Shown in pieces: positions 34,477-46,600 of a DNA stretch of 64,000 bases. Under the pieces are notes generated by a model that made no database searches, had not been told where the DNA came from, and saw only the letters and a list, made by a program, of their open reading frames with translations. Position 1 is the stretch's first letter; each line of letters opens with the position of its first letter. The DNA comes from Pestalotiopsis fici W106-1 (taxonomy: Eukaryota; Ascomycota; Sordariomycetes; Amphisphaeriales; Sporocadaceae): assembly GCF_000516985.1 (NCBI RefSeq), contig NW_006917096.1:2403606-2467605 (forward strand), given 5' to 3'. Made by a program: the position numbers and the translations under genes.

Positions 34477-35711
34477 TTCTCCTGCTGCCTCGCTATGTGC
34501 GACTGAGGCATGATCCCATGAGACCTCATGCAGGTGGATCTGATGCTCCAGTCAAGGAGTAGGCACAGTATTGTAGCCAGCAAAAGCGTCCTTCCTCCAA
34601 GTGCCGACCGGAGGGGAAGCTATGTGAGAGCGCACACACACAGAAACCCAAAAGATCCACCACCAGTAGTAGTGAGATGTATGATTGATCTTGGACTCGT
34701 TCTTTGTTGAATGACAATGGGTGGGTGTAGCTTAGGCTATGGGCCTTTGGGGGACTTCCGATTGAAATTGTGTCGTTGCTTACTCACTCCTTCACTGCTT
34801 TCCTTTTCCAGAGTGAGTGAGTGAGTGTGTAAACTGTGAGTGAGCGAATGAATGAATGAAATACCTCGAGCATCTCATTGGATCGCGGGCGCCTAGGAAG
34901 CGAAAAGCCGCTGCCAGGTACTGGACACTTTGGGCTTTTAAACGCAGACGCATTGACCAGCCAGCAGCCAGCCTCCAGCACCCAGTTGCCCAATTGCCAG
35001 GCTGCGGGTCCCCCTGACTCGGGGACAGCCGAATCTAGAGTATATTTATAATATGACAAAGTGTGGTACACTCAGCTTACTTGAGCACAGCCGAATTGCC
35101 ACACCCCTGGATTTTCTACGTGGAAACACCAACACGGATTCCCAGCTTGGCCATGTCGGAGAATATTGCCGCGTATTATACATGATCATCAAGAAACGCC
35201 ACGCAATGCGGCTCCTCGTTACTCTATAATCCTTGTCTGTATTGTCTGCACACACACACATGGTCATAGTGGCAGTTGTCGCCACGTTTACTTATTATAA
35301 CACGACATCACATTCATCAGCTTGCATACTGTTGAGATACAAATCCAAGAAGGGCAATTCACGCGTAGGTATTTGGTAAGAGAATTACGGGCAGCGCTTG
35401 GCGCCCCTGGTTTCATTAAAATGACAATTGTAAACAAAACTTATTCCAACACCACCAACTCCCCAGTAAATATGTACAAAAATCGCAATTGGTATCACAC
35501 GGGCAAGGAGTTGCCTTTCAAAAAACTCCCCCTCCAACGCCGATGTAAATGCCAATCTTTTTGGTCCCCGCTAAAACAAGCCATGATGAACAAGGAACTC
35601 CCAACGCGCAATGCAGAAATGAGTCTCAAACGCTTCCTTCCCACATCGTCTATAGGACGACAATCATTCATCATACACAACTCATACTGACCAGGTATTC
35701 TTCTGTGATTG
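34477..35711. other. Intergenic with simple repeats
   Basis: Contains GTGA and GAAT microsatellite tracts around 34810-34860 and the probable BTB promoter. No convincing coding frame. Confidence 0.5.
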
Positions 35712-37753
35712 TCAGCTCTTGCCCTGTGCCGCCCTGCCGGCTGGAGCGCTGACGTCCCTACGTTCACCGTTTCCAGTCACCATCTGCCTTCGTGGTGTTG
35801 CTGCCCCTTGAGCTGCGCTCCGGGCTCTTCCTCGACGTTCCCTTATTTGCGCCAATGCTTGCTCGCGTGTCATGGTGGGCGTCATTGCAGGATTGTTTTT
35901 ATCGAACGACGGCTCTCTCGAAGGCTCTCTTGACGGAGCTCGTCTCCCGGTTATGGCGTAAGTTTTGGAATTTGTTTTCCTGTCCTCGCGAAGCGGGACT
36001 CGGGTTGTTGTCGTAGTGGTTGTGTAGTGACCGGCAGGTTCTTGCGCTTGGACGTCCTCCTGCGATTTCCTGAAGCTGGTGCGTTCAGGCTCGACCGACT
36101 CGGCACGATCGTTCTGGTCGAAATCTGCTTCCGAGGCAGGGTAGCTTCCTGGTGTCGTCGGAATGTTGAAGACCGGTGCGTTTCCTTCGTTCTCATCCTG
36201 GCGCGGCGCGTTGAGCAGCGAAAGGAGAGACGTCCGTTCCTGTCTAATCATGGCAAAAGTAGGCGGTTCCACTGATGGTGTGCGCGAATAATGCGCAGGC
36301 GGTGGTACTGCATCAACGGGTGTTGGAGGTTCAGCCGACGAGGGCTCCTCATCAATTTGCATGGCTTCCATCTCCGCCTGTGACATTGTGCGGAACGTGC
36401 CCTGTTCTGGGAGGAAAACCATGCTTCTTCGTGGCTGCTTTGCCCTCTTGGGCTGCTCCTCTAGTTGGAGCATGTCCTGCACCTCTGTAGCTGGCGAGGT
36501 AGAACCAGAGCGGTGAATGACAGTTTCTTCGGGCGGTACAGATGACCGGGATGATCGGAATGGGGTACTGTCGTGAGGCTTTCCAAGGATCGCAAGATCG
36601 GCTGGGTCCAGGATGGCTACAGGATCCGGCCGAGATCTGCGCGATGAGCCCAGGAGACTGCGCCTCATGGAGGATGAGGATGATGATGATTTGGCACAAG
36701 CGCACGTCTTGAGGTGGCACTCTGCCTCGAGGAATTCTAGATATTCTTGGGTACGGTTGGCTCTTTGCCTCTCCCATTGCCATAGTCGGGTCAGTTCTTC
36801 AATCTCAGCCTCACTAGCAGCAGATGAGACAACATCTACACTGGCCAGCGGCGCTGCCTCCTTCTTGGGCGATGAAAATTCATCGTCGCTGTCCTCGGGC
36901 TGCGGTAGGGGCAGGCGGCCTTCAGCAGCAATTCTGGCAACTTCTTCGTTGTGTGCGAGTGTCTTGAAAGCATCACGCTCCTGCTCAACGACATTGATGC
37001 GTTGCACTGCCTGTTGCAGCTGCTCTTGTAGTGTAGCCAGTTGATGCCTGGAAGCAAAAGCCTCTTGCTCTCTGGCTTGGGTCCTCTCCTTTTCGCGTTC
37101 GAGGATTTCTTCGGTGGATTGTGCCGAGGCACTCGTGATCTTTAGCTCTTCTCTCGCGGCTTTGAGCTCTTCTTGCAATTTGACAGTGGTGGATTGCGAC
37201 TTGAACGTTTCCTTGCGAGCGCGTCGTATCTCCTTCTCCCATAGGGCTTGAGTATGCGAATATGTCTCTTTAGCGCGTCCATAGTTTTCCTGTTGAAAGG
37301 GGGGAAGAGATCAATGGTCAGCCAAGAAACGCGTAAAATAACGACGAAAGAGGAGCGGGAACACACCATGACAGTTTCCAATCTCTCGCCAACTCTTCTC
37401 TCCCTCTCCTTGCCCTCCTCGATCTGTTTGCGCAGCAGTCGCGCCTCCTCTCTGAAGCGGCGCATCTCACTCTCGGCCTCCTCGCGACCGAGCATGGCGC
37501 GCTTGAGTGCGGCGTCGGCCGTCTTGCGTTCGAGCTGCTTGGTCATGGCGGCGGCAGTTTGAGGTCCGAGGCGCGACGACATGTTATTGAATTGCTGAAT
37601 CTTATCATGTATGCTACTATCGCGATGATGACCGGAACGGGTCGGAGAGACGTTTGGCTCTCGTTGTTGGTTTACGCGATCTGGTGTTGCTGGCAACAAT
37701 GGTGTTGTTGGTGTGCCGGCGCAAGGCGAGCCCGGTAGGCTCTCAGCGTCCAT
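35712..37753 (-). CDS. Coiled-coil protein of unknown function
   Basis: Two exons, 37753-37367 and 37289-35712, with a 77-nt intron (gtgtgt to caacag), phase 0; 654 aa. Residues about 45-260 are a nearly continuous coiled coil (FNNMSSRLGPQTAAAMTKQL, LKRAMLGREEAESEMRRFRE, ENYGRAKETYSHTQALWEKE across the splice). After an acidic linker comes WQWERQRANRTQEYLEFLEA and a small cysteine cluster (ECHLKTCACAK), then a long disordered Ser/Pro/Glu-rich region and a basic C-terminal motif, TREQALAQIRERRGRARS. The order, coiled coil then YLEFLEAEC then RERRGRARS, looks conserved in design, and such proteins are often cytoskeletal or spindle-pole associated, but I do not recognise this one. It is adjacent to no functional partner. 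Confidence 0.78.
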
Positions 37754-40700
37754 GGTGAGTGATGGGTAGTGGAGACGTCTATTTTTCCTCTCTCAATCGG
37801 GGTGGAGGAATAATGGCCGACGGTCAGTCTAATCTGTTTCTTGGTGTTTCTTTCCAAAATCGACGTGTTAATAGACTTTCCAACATGTGCGTCGTTATTT
37901 TTTGGTTTTGATGTATTGAATATGTCTGTGTGTATGTATTGGTTTGCGACAAGGTGCAGATTGGGCAACTCTTCTCCGGTCTTGCTTAGGTAGTAAGTAG
38001 GTAGTGGATGGGGGGCGGCGGCGCACCGTCTCTTGAAATTTGGAGATCATGAATTGTGGATCTGCTCCGCTCCCTGTTTATCACCGTTTCCAGGTCAACG
38101 CAGTACTAGCCCAGCGTCCCACCCATGCCTTGGCCCAGGGCTGTATGTTTTGTGGGGCTCGCTAATACCCTGATGTACGGAACCCTCTTGTGGAATGAAA
38201 TGCTGACAATCGCTTAAAATCTGTCTTCACGTCATTTTTAATATTGCCGTGGAGGTTTGACTAGACACCAGTCATTGAACATGGACACATGGCATAAGCA
38301 TTCAGTTTCCTCTGTCTAATTTGTACAAGAAACTGCCAAAAGCGCGTGACACCGTGCCACGTACGTACAAGCAAACAATTGTCCGAGTAAAAACCTCCCG
38401 TCATGTTTCCCCGCGTGCACTTCGCGACTAGGCTAGGCGATACTTGATTCAAGCGTAAAACGGACGATTCCGCTCATGTGGTTTGACCAGAAGAGGATAC
38501 CGGTACCCTGAACCCATGGACAGCATTTGATGCGATCATTGGTGCAGCATGTATATATCAAGGGTCGTGGGAGGCTAGCAAGTGGAACCATCAACAGACA
38601 ATAGTCAACATGTTATCTACAACCAACAATATACAGACAGATCATGAGTGTTCATGCTGCATATACGTCACTAGCAAACAAGGTCTTTGGTGGAGTACAT
38701 TTCATGTTGCATTGACCATGGTACACTTATTATGAAGAAGGCGCCATTTCTCAATGCTGGGAATACCATCGATGCATGGGCAAATAGCAGTACTCTTAAT
38801 GGTGTTTGACTTGGTAGCCACAATGTTGTGTATAAGTCAAGGACAAGCTATAGTGATTAGAGTGTATAAGCTTGTAAGCTTGCTAATGTGATTTGAGATG
38901 TTAAAATGCCAAACGTGAATAGCACTCTTACCCGAGAAGACTCACAAATCGACCTGAAATCGCTCAAGTGCGGCACAATTTCAGGCCTAGACATGCTTCA
39001 AGCGACCCAATCCATCTATACAAAACTTCAACCCATTGAACAAATTTCATTAGTTGCACCATCTAACATTCTCTCGTGACCACTGAGATTGAGGCTTTCG
39101 ACACCATTGTTTAGCTCAAGGCAGGCCTTACAATTATAGCAGTGGACAGGTCCTGTACAGCAGGATACTACTTCGTATTACCATTGCAGCTCATTGAGCG
39201 TCCATTGGTGCATTCGATGCATAAGTAAAGTAGAAATATCATTTATACTCTTCGATTAACGAGATTGCAAGAGTGGAAGGCTGCACTACACCTGTCTTTT
39301 CTCAACTTGAATCGAGAACAATCGCTCGGTGATAAGAAGTGAGTTTCCCGCTACATTATCATTCATGCCCCGAAGGACATGAAATTGTCGATATACCGAC
39401 CATTATCACCTCCAGAAGTATTGCTATGTGGTGTCAATTACGGTGTTTCACCCATGAATGAATAAATATTGTATTGGCTAGTTTTCCTCAACACGCCAAA
39501 ATACACCAACCGTACCACACCATCTCCTGTCTTCCATCTGCCGGGCATACTCTAAATTTGGAATAAGCAATATGCGTAACACGGCACGTGAACCATTTGA
39601 GTTACAGGACGCAAAGCTGCAGCCAATACATCGCTTGAAGTGAAAATGGACGACCAGCACCAGCATGCACAGCGCAGAGCCACAGACAAACAGGAGGAAG
39701 TAGTTCTGAGAAGGGATGGAAGAGGGGAAGGAAAGAATAATACTGACGAACGCAAGATATCTCGTAGATATTTACCATACAGTCCCTTTCAATTTCGTAT
39801 AGTCCCCCCTAGAGATAACCGTTACTCAGGTTCCCATCAATGACCCCCAAGAACACCACTCCAGCCACCACGGTAAACCATAGCGCAGAAAAGCTTCCCA
39901 ACGTTTTCTGGACTTCGTACAACACTTCAAAGCGTCTGTATATAGCCTACATCAAGTCCATGTGAAAATAAGCAAAGCCGGAGCTGCAGTACTCTGTACA
40001 ATACAGTAGTCCAGACGGCCACGTGCTTAACGTTTACAAGGCGCAGGCGACAGAGGCGGCAGCAGATAACGATGATGGAAAAAAAGAAAAGAAAAAGAAA
40101 GCATCACCCCGCCACGCAGCCATGACACCTTAAAATTCAATAACAGGCGTGTCAAAAACGAGTTTCCAAAGTCTCCCGCCTCCGTCCATGCATGAATATA
40201 TAAAAAGCAATTGCATGACGCGCGAGTGACCACCACCGAGACTTGCAGTTGGAGAGCCAAAGGAGCTGGGCCTCCTCCTTGGAAAATGGCGGGCACGCGC
40301 CTTAGAATCCCTTTTTGGCAGAGATTCGGTCGATGAGGGTCGTAAGTGTACCTCACGTCTGCATAATACATCACCATCAAGGAGCAAAATGTGTATTACT
40401 GGTATTGATTTTATTTGTCTTGAGTTGTCGACCATGGCCGAAGAGAGAAAGTACGGTAAGAATGAAAGTAGCTAGAGAAGACGCTACAGTTACAGTATTT
40501 TCTGTTGCGCACAAGATAGACATCGGCAAACTCTTTGGTTTCCGTTCATTCATGAAAAATAGGTAGTAGACACCTCAAGCCCAACTGAGAAGCAAAGAAA
40601 CGTTGTTAGACTTTCATAAATGACCCACTCCTTTCATCTCTCTTCTTCTCCCATGACAGTAAATGGAATTATTTGTTGCCCATGCCGTGGGCCCGAATAT

Positions 40701-40883
40701 GGCTCCGAACCGGAACGCCTTGTGCTGCGAAGTGTGTAAAGTGGCAAGAGGTATAATGGTAAATGACATATGCACAGGGGAAAAAAATATGAAGTAAAGA
40801 AAGAGCCTCCGTGAGAGTGGCGACCAAGTCCTATGGTGGATCATGATACGCCAATGATAGATACAGTCGTCGATTGGGACGAT
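37754..40883. other. Gene-poor region upstream of the coiled-coil gene
   Basis: Three kilobases without a supported gene. Frames near 39478-39843 and 40027-40566 overlap on both strands and have no motifs. A+T-rich stretches between 38700 and 39480 look non-coding. Confidence 0.5.
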
Positions 40884-43613
40884 TTACCGCGTAGAGCCAA
40901 TGGCACTGATACGGGCACCGGATGGTCGGTGGATCAAGTCATGCTTGCTCAGCAGACCGGGCTCGTGAGAGACAGTCTCATTGTCGCTGCGCTCAGCCAA
41001 GCTTTCCTCGTCATCCTCAACGATCTTGGTAGGAATATCGCTGTGGGTCATGTACTGCTGGCTGCTGCGCTCCGGCGTCGTCATGGTGGAAGCCATGGAC
41101 AGAGCAGTGCTGCTTCTGTTGGGAATCAGATCCGGGGTGGGAGGAATGCTGGAAGTGCGTCCAGAGGGGTGCAGCAGCTGCTCGTCACCCATTTCTGAAG
41201 AGATGGTGGACTGGTCCTCGCTGTGGGCGATGGACATGTTGCTAGCCCGACGCGAGTTGGTGCGGGGCTCAATATCGGCATCGTGTGCCAATTGCAGGCT
41301 CTCCACGGCAGCCTGGCATTGCTCAGCAATGTTGCGGATGATGTGGGCAATAGCATCCGTCTTGTCCTTGAGGTGACGGTCGGACACATCAAGGAAGGAC
41401 AGGCGCTTGTTGGCGTCAGAGGCGCGGGTCAGGGTCTGGCCAAGTCGCTCATCGGCAGCGGAAACGCCTATACTTGTCAGTTTCATGTCAATCAATTGTT
41501 TTGCAATCAACGTACTGTTGTTGTTCTCCTCGGCATTCTCCTCGTCAAATCCAGCCTCAATCTCCTCGCTCAAGTCTTCGGGCTTGGTCAAGGAGTGTAC
41601 GAGGTGCTCCATGTGGTGGGATTGACCGCCAATCAAGCTGCGCAGGTGCAATACGACGCGTCTGGCCTCATCGCGCTGGCGCATGATGGTCGAGTTGGTA
41701 GCCTGGAGGGCGGCCAATTCCTTCTTGTTGCGCTTGCGCTCTCTCTCGAGCTCTTCAGCAATCTCTTGCTGGAGAACCAGGGCCTCAAGAGCATCGTCTC
41801 TCTGCTTCTCAGTACCAGAAAGACGGACAGAAAGTCTGGCATTGTCATCCTTCTGCTGGTCGATAAGGCCACCGAGACGGCGGTTCTCACGCTTGTGGTT
41901 CTCGATCTTGATCTTGAGATCTTGAGTTTCCTTGGTGAGCTGCTCAGCAAAGGCCTGGAACTTAAGGAACTGAGTCTTCCAGCTCTCGAGCTCTTCAACA
42001 AGGTAGTTGTTACGCTTGGTGACCTTGGCAAGCTCTGTCTCCATACGGCCCTTCAGGTTGATGAAATCCTGCCAAGCTTCCATGGCGTCACGAGAGTACT
42101 GGTTGCGCTCCCGAACGATTTCGTTCAAGTGTCTCATAGACACCTTGGTCATCAAGGGCTTCTTGACTGATCCACCGAAAACGGCCTTCAGGCCGGTGTT
42201 GCGGCCCAACTTCTCGCAAACGTGGTCCATTACAGACATGATGGCATCCTGGTTCCACCACTCGGGGTCCTGGACAGACTCGACTTCTCCGCGCATGACA
42301 ATGATCTGGCCGGCCGGGACTAGCTTGCCACCACCATAGGCCGAGCGGAGATGTGTAGGAACACCGGACGGGGCAACATCGCCATTGAGGGCCTGAGTCA
42401 AGCGAGTCACAAACTTATTGCGCTGGCTGGGGCTCAGAGCAGTCGGCGGGCTGGAGGTCAGGACAAAGTTGCGGTCCAAGTCCACGACAAGAGCATCAGA
42501 AGGAGCTGTGAAAAGGGATCTACACTCTGCAGTAATACCCAGAATGTAAGGACCGGGCTCCTGGACGAGCTCAGTAGCGTGTCTGGCATGCACGACAGGA
42601 ACATAGAGACCACTCCACTCGTACACTCTGACGCAGAAGCGAACAGTCTCGGCCGCCATCGTAAGCATGGCCGGGTAGTGACTGACAAAGATGATGCGTC
42701 GCGTAGGAGAGATGGCGGCTTCAATGACACCGACAATGTTAGGAATGGACAAGCAAGCCCAAAGCGGCCACATGGCAAAGTTTTGGAAGCCAGTTGGCGA
42801 GGAAGGGAATTGGTAGCAAAGGGCGTAGTCCTTCATGTCGATTCGGACCAGATCGTTCAGGCGAGGAGCGGGGAAACTGAGAATCCTCGAGACTTCCTCG
42901 GCGTGGAAGAGGTTCGTGGCTTTGTTCCAGTGAATCCACATGCCGCGCAGGTAATCTCCTAGAAGATTGTAAAGAGGATATCTCGAGAGAAATGAGAGAC
43001 AGTAAGGAATCCAGTAGGTCTCGTCCGTGTTGTCGTAAAAATCGGGCTCGGTTCGCTTCCTCAGATCTCGGATCGTTTCGGCCCTCTTCTCGTCGGCTCG
43101 GGACCAAACACGCAGACAAATACCGTAGAGCGTGTGCGATGAGTCCTGCTGAAGAACAAATGCGTGGTGCACGCAGTGGGGTTGGCTGCGACCGGTGCAG
43201 ATCTCGACATCGTGAGGGAAACAGGCGCGCATGGCAGCATGGAGGGAACGAGCGATCTCGTTATCCTGCTCCAGCCTTGGGCTGCTACCAAGAATCTCGG
43301 GAAGCCAAAATTGACCAACAGCGCCCTTCATGTGCCCAATCTTTCCCTGGGCGGGAGTAGGAGCCTTAACCCATTGTGACGGCTCACGTCCAACACCGCA
43401 GACCATGTACGCATGGGTCAAGGTCTTGGGCGTCCTTTGCTGAGGCTTGGATTGGAGCTGGGAGGGGATCGGCTGGGTGATACGGGAATGCAGAGAAGAG
43501 GTCCTGCTCGGGATGATCAAGCTGTTATCCTGATCACGAGTGCTCGGCCGGCCATCCCGATCGCTGGTGCGCGGCCGGGTGAAGGAGGAATGTGCGTGCA
43601 GAGAAGGCGCCAT
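40884..43613 (-). CDS. DENN-domain protein with C-terminal coiled coil
   Basis: Two exons, 43613-41516 and 41467-40884; 2,682 nt spliced, 893 aa. The intron (41468-41515, 48 nt, gtacgt, branch CTGAC, tatag) is divisible by three and open, so its retention would add 16 residues. After a Ser/Arg-rich N-terminus, residues about 60-440 show the DENN order: QFWLPEILGSSPRLEQDNEI and YGICLRVWSRADE (upstream part), YWIPYCLSFLSRYPLYNLLG, and the central cDENN with ISPTRRIIFVSHYPAMLTMA and LYVPVVHARHATELV. DENN proteins are exchange factors for Rab GTPases in membrane traffic. Residues about 520-700 are a strong coiled coil, followed by a disordered Ser/Glu-rich tail (SRRASNMSIAHSED). The Rab partner is unknown. 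Confidence 0.88.
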   Translation of the reverse strand: MAPSLHAHSSFTRPRTSDRDGRPSTRDQDNSLIIPSRTSSLHSRITQPIPSQLQSKPQQRTPKTLTHAYMVCGVGREPSQWVKAPTPAQGKIGHMKGAVGQFWLPEILGSSPRLEQDNEIARSLHAAMRACFPHDVEICTGRSQPHCVHHAFVLQQDSSHTLYGICLRVWSRADEKRAETIRDLRKRTEPDFYDNTDETYWIPYCLSFLSRYPLYNLLGDYLRGMWIHWNKATNLFHAEEVSRILSFPAPRLNDLVRIDMKDYALCYQFPSSPTGFQNFAMWPLWACLSIPNIVGVIEAAISPTRRIIFVSHYPAMLTMAAETVRFCVRVYEWSGLYVPVVHARHATELVQEPGPYILGITAECRSLFTAPSDALVVDLDRNFVLTSSPPTALSPSQRNKFVTRLTQALNGDVAPSGVPTHLRSAYGGGKLVPAGQIIVMRGEVESVQDPEWWNQDAIMSVMDHVCEKLGRNTGLKAVFGGSVKKPLMTKVSMRHLNEIVRERNQYSRDAMEAWQDFINLKGRMETELAKVTKRNNYLVEELESWKTQFLKFQAFAEQLTKETQDLKIKIENHKRENRRLGGLIDQQKDDNARLSVRLSGTEKQRDDALEALVLQQEIAEELERERKRNKKELAALQATNSTIMRQRDEARRVVLHLRSLIGGQSHHMEHLVHSLTKPEDLSEEIEAGFDEENAEENNNSTLIAKQLIDMKLTSIGVSAADERLGQTLTRASDANKRLSFLDVSDRHLKDKTDAIAHIIRNIAEQCQAAVESLQLAHDADIEPRTNSRRASNMSIAHSEDQSTISSEMGDEQLLHPSGRTSSIPPTPDLIPNRSSTALSMASTMTTPERSSQQYMTHSDIPTKIVEDDEESLAERSDNETVSHEPGLLSKHDLIHRPSGARISAIGSTR

Positions 43614-46600
43614 ATTGCCAGAGTTGATCGATCTATACGCAGCTTTCCTATGAATAGTTTATGGTTATTGGTTCCCGGGGTTTGGGGTAGGTATGTTCGA
43701 GGGATTTCGAGTGGTAGGTACGGCAGGCTATAATGCCGCCAATACAATGGTATTTTAGTAGTAGTTAAAAGAAAAAGAAGGGAAAAGAATGTTAGTTGTG
43801 TAATGGTCTATGCCACTTTTTTCGATTGTCGTGGAAGCAACGAGTGCCCAGAGCTGCCTCGTTTTTCTTCTTCTTGTCCAGACCTGAGGTAGGCCGTGAC
43901 AAGCAGCGCGTCCGAGCTGAATCGCTAGAGGTCGCGTCTTTTTGCGTCCAATCGATCTTGGGCAGAGGCAAGACCGAAGAGACAGCCGTCAACTGCTTCA
44001 CACGAAGTAGAAGATGATACGGCCGTGGGAGTGTTGGGTGAACGCTCGAAGGAAAGGAAAAGGAAAAAAAGTGAAATTAGAAAATGGAGGACCCGGCGTA
44101 ATAGAAAAGGAAGCGGCTCTCCGAGACCAGGTAGGGTATGAGAAGGGGGATAGTACTGGAGGGAGGCAGGCAAGCAGACAAGGTAGCAGAGACAGGAGAG
44201 AGAGATGTGCAGGTATGCAGATATGCAGGCAATGCTGGTGGGTGGTGGTTCCAACGCCGGCGGTAGCATCCACAGGCTACCTTTAGTTTAGGTAGAGTAA
44301 TGTAGGTCGCAACGCTGGAGGGGTACTAGCTATGCGGTAGCTTCGCTCTTCATGCAAGTACTCTCGCTCAGTATGTCCTGTACTGTAGTGCTGGCTGCAG
44401 CACCAGAAGCACAGGCAGACAAGACGGTCGGAGGAACCTCTGGAATTCTCCTGCTACATGCACATGAGAGCCCCAAGACTTTTCACCCTTCTCTCTCCCT
44501 CTCTCTTTCTCTCTCTCACTCATCAACTCATCATTCTCTCTACTAATGCAGCTAGGCTTGGGGAAATAAGAACCTGGGTCGGTGGAGGTAGAGATCAAAA
44601 GACGAAAAAAGAGCGTGCGGACGCTGGTCGCTGCCAGGGGCGAGGTCTTGGTGTGCCTGCACTGTTGGAGGGGCATCAGGGACATGGGGTCGACGTAGGG
44701 GAACCAGTCGTGTCTTGGCGTGCGCAAGGTATCCAGTACGCTGTGCTGGCCGCTGGAACCGTCCCCGTGGCACCTTGTCTGCATGTCCACAATACCTCGA
44801 CGTCGCTCAACTGTCGCACGCGCGCAATGCACCTTGGCTACACCCGAGCCGGGGGTTTTCATCTCGAGCACGGTAGCACTCTCAACCCTTGGTGCATATC
44901 GAGCTCTCCCTCTCCTCTTCCCCCTGCTCTCCTCAATCTTGGGCTTGCTCCACCATTCCAGGAACTGACAACCTTGGACGAATCACGCACCTCAGACACT
45001 GGCATGGGCTACGCCGAGTGTGGGGCAGCGAGGGCATGCTGGAGGGGAGGCAATTTGCGCTCCCGAGCGATGCCAGGAGGGATTATTATGATTATGATTA
45101 TTATTTCGTTGATGCTCACATTTAATTAGTCTCTGTGATATTATGGGATAGATGAAGCATTTTGTTTGGGCTCTCAGTCATCATTGATGAAATCGATGAG
45201 GCAAAACATCGAACAAGAATCCGACTGCTGGTGGTAGTGTCACATACGGTATCGTACTAACTGTGTGACCATTTCAGCTCGAACCAAATGCTAACATGGC
45301 CCAGGCTGCCAGTCTAAACGTTGATGCGAGTTTCGGCTTGCTTTCCCGTCGGACAAGACCAGGCATATCCGCTGCATCCAAAATGTCAATGAACAAGAGA
45401 AGCTCACCAGAGAAAGCCTAACTTTGACTGGGCGTTTGACACTTGATCCCCCATACAGCGTAACAAGGTTTCTTCCATGCATTGCAACTGGGGACGGCAG
45501 ACAGGCAGAGAAACAGACAGACCAGCTAGTTACAAACAGTCAAGAACTTGGACAGGAGTCAAACCCAATTCACAGGGTGTGGCTACCATGCGAAGAGTTG
45601 CTGATTCATGAATTACCATGGCTGGAAGTTAGCCACCGTATCGTCAACAGACTGCTGGAATTCCGTCTTCTCTTTGGTGTACATAGTGTTTTTGCAGAGT
45701 AGAAGGCAAGGCAGGCCACCTGCGTTGTCCAAAGCGCCCCTCTACATTCATTCGGCTGCAAGGGACGATGAAATACTACTCATCGCTTCCAGAAGCATGC
45801 TGTTGTGGACTGGATATTTTGCCACGAGGATCATATTTCTTTTTCTCCTCTTTCCTTTTTTTCCCTTCCCGAATCAAATGATATTCGCATTCAAAGTGGT
45901 TAGTGTCTCGGGCAAATCTATTCAGCTGGGTCCCTTCTTGTGCGACGAGGCATTCGCCGAGAACTGCATCTTAATCTATGCCCGTTTGTTTCGTGCTCAG
46001 GTGTAGAATTTCGTCGTTGATTAAACGCATTCCACACGTGGACTGCCAGCGACATTTCTTTTATCCATATTGCAGATCCACGGGGCCATGGGCACGTTCC
46101 ATGCCAATACAAAAGGCATTCTCCGTAGGACTCCAGAATCAGAGAGACCATGCCACAGGCCCCAGTCAACACAAAGCAGATCGTTCCATGAAAGAAGTCA
46201 TCTTGAATTTGTGAGGCCCTGGTGGGCATTTGGAGCATGGCACGGACGAGACTAGCTAACCGTGGATAGCAGAGTGGGTACATGGCTAGTCAGCTATATC
46301 CGAACGGGGGAGTATGCAATAAGAAAAGGGGCACGCCCAGTCAGCCAACGAACGGAGGTGCTGGGATCCGGGTTACGTGATTCGGCGATTGGCAAGCAAA
46401 GTGCTTCTTTGCTCATTCGTCGTCTGGAACATGCATTTAATTGATTGGAATGATGTCTAGATAGTAGAGAGCAAACGGGCCATGAGGTTGGGGGTCAATC
46501 AATCCATTGATCCTTTTATCGACTATATTGCTGGTGGTTAGCCGAGACAATTGCGAAGCCAACACGGGCGCCAGCCACAATCGGTGAACAGTGTCTGCGA

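Noticed and set aside
44458..45129. Plus-strand open frame of 223 codons
   Set aside because: Starts in a pyrimidine microsatellite, ends in Ile/Met-rich simple sequence and shows no family motif.
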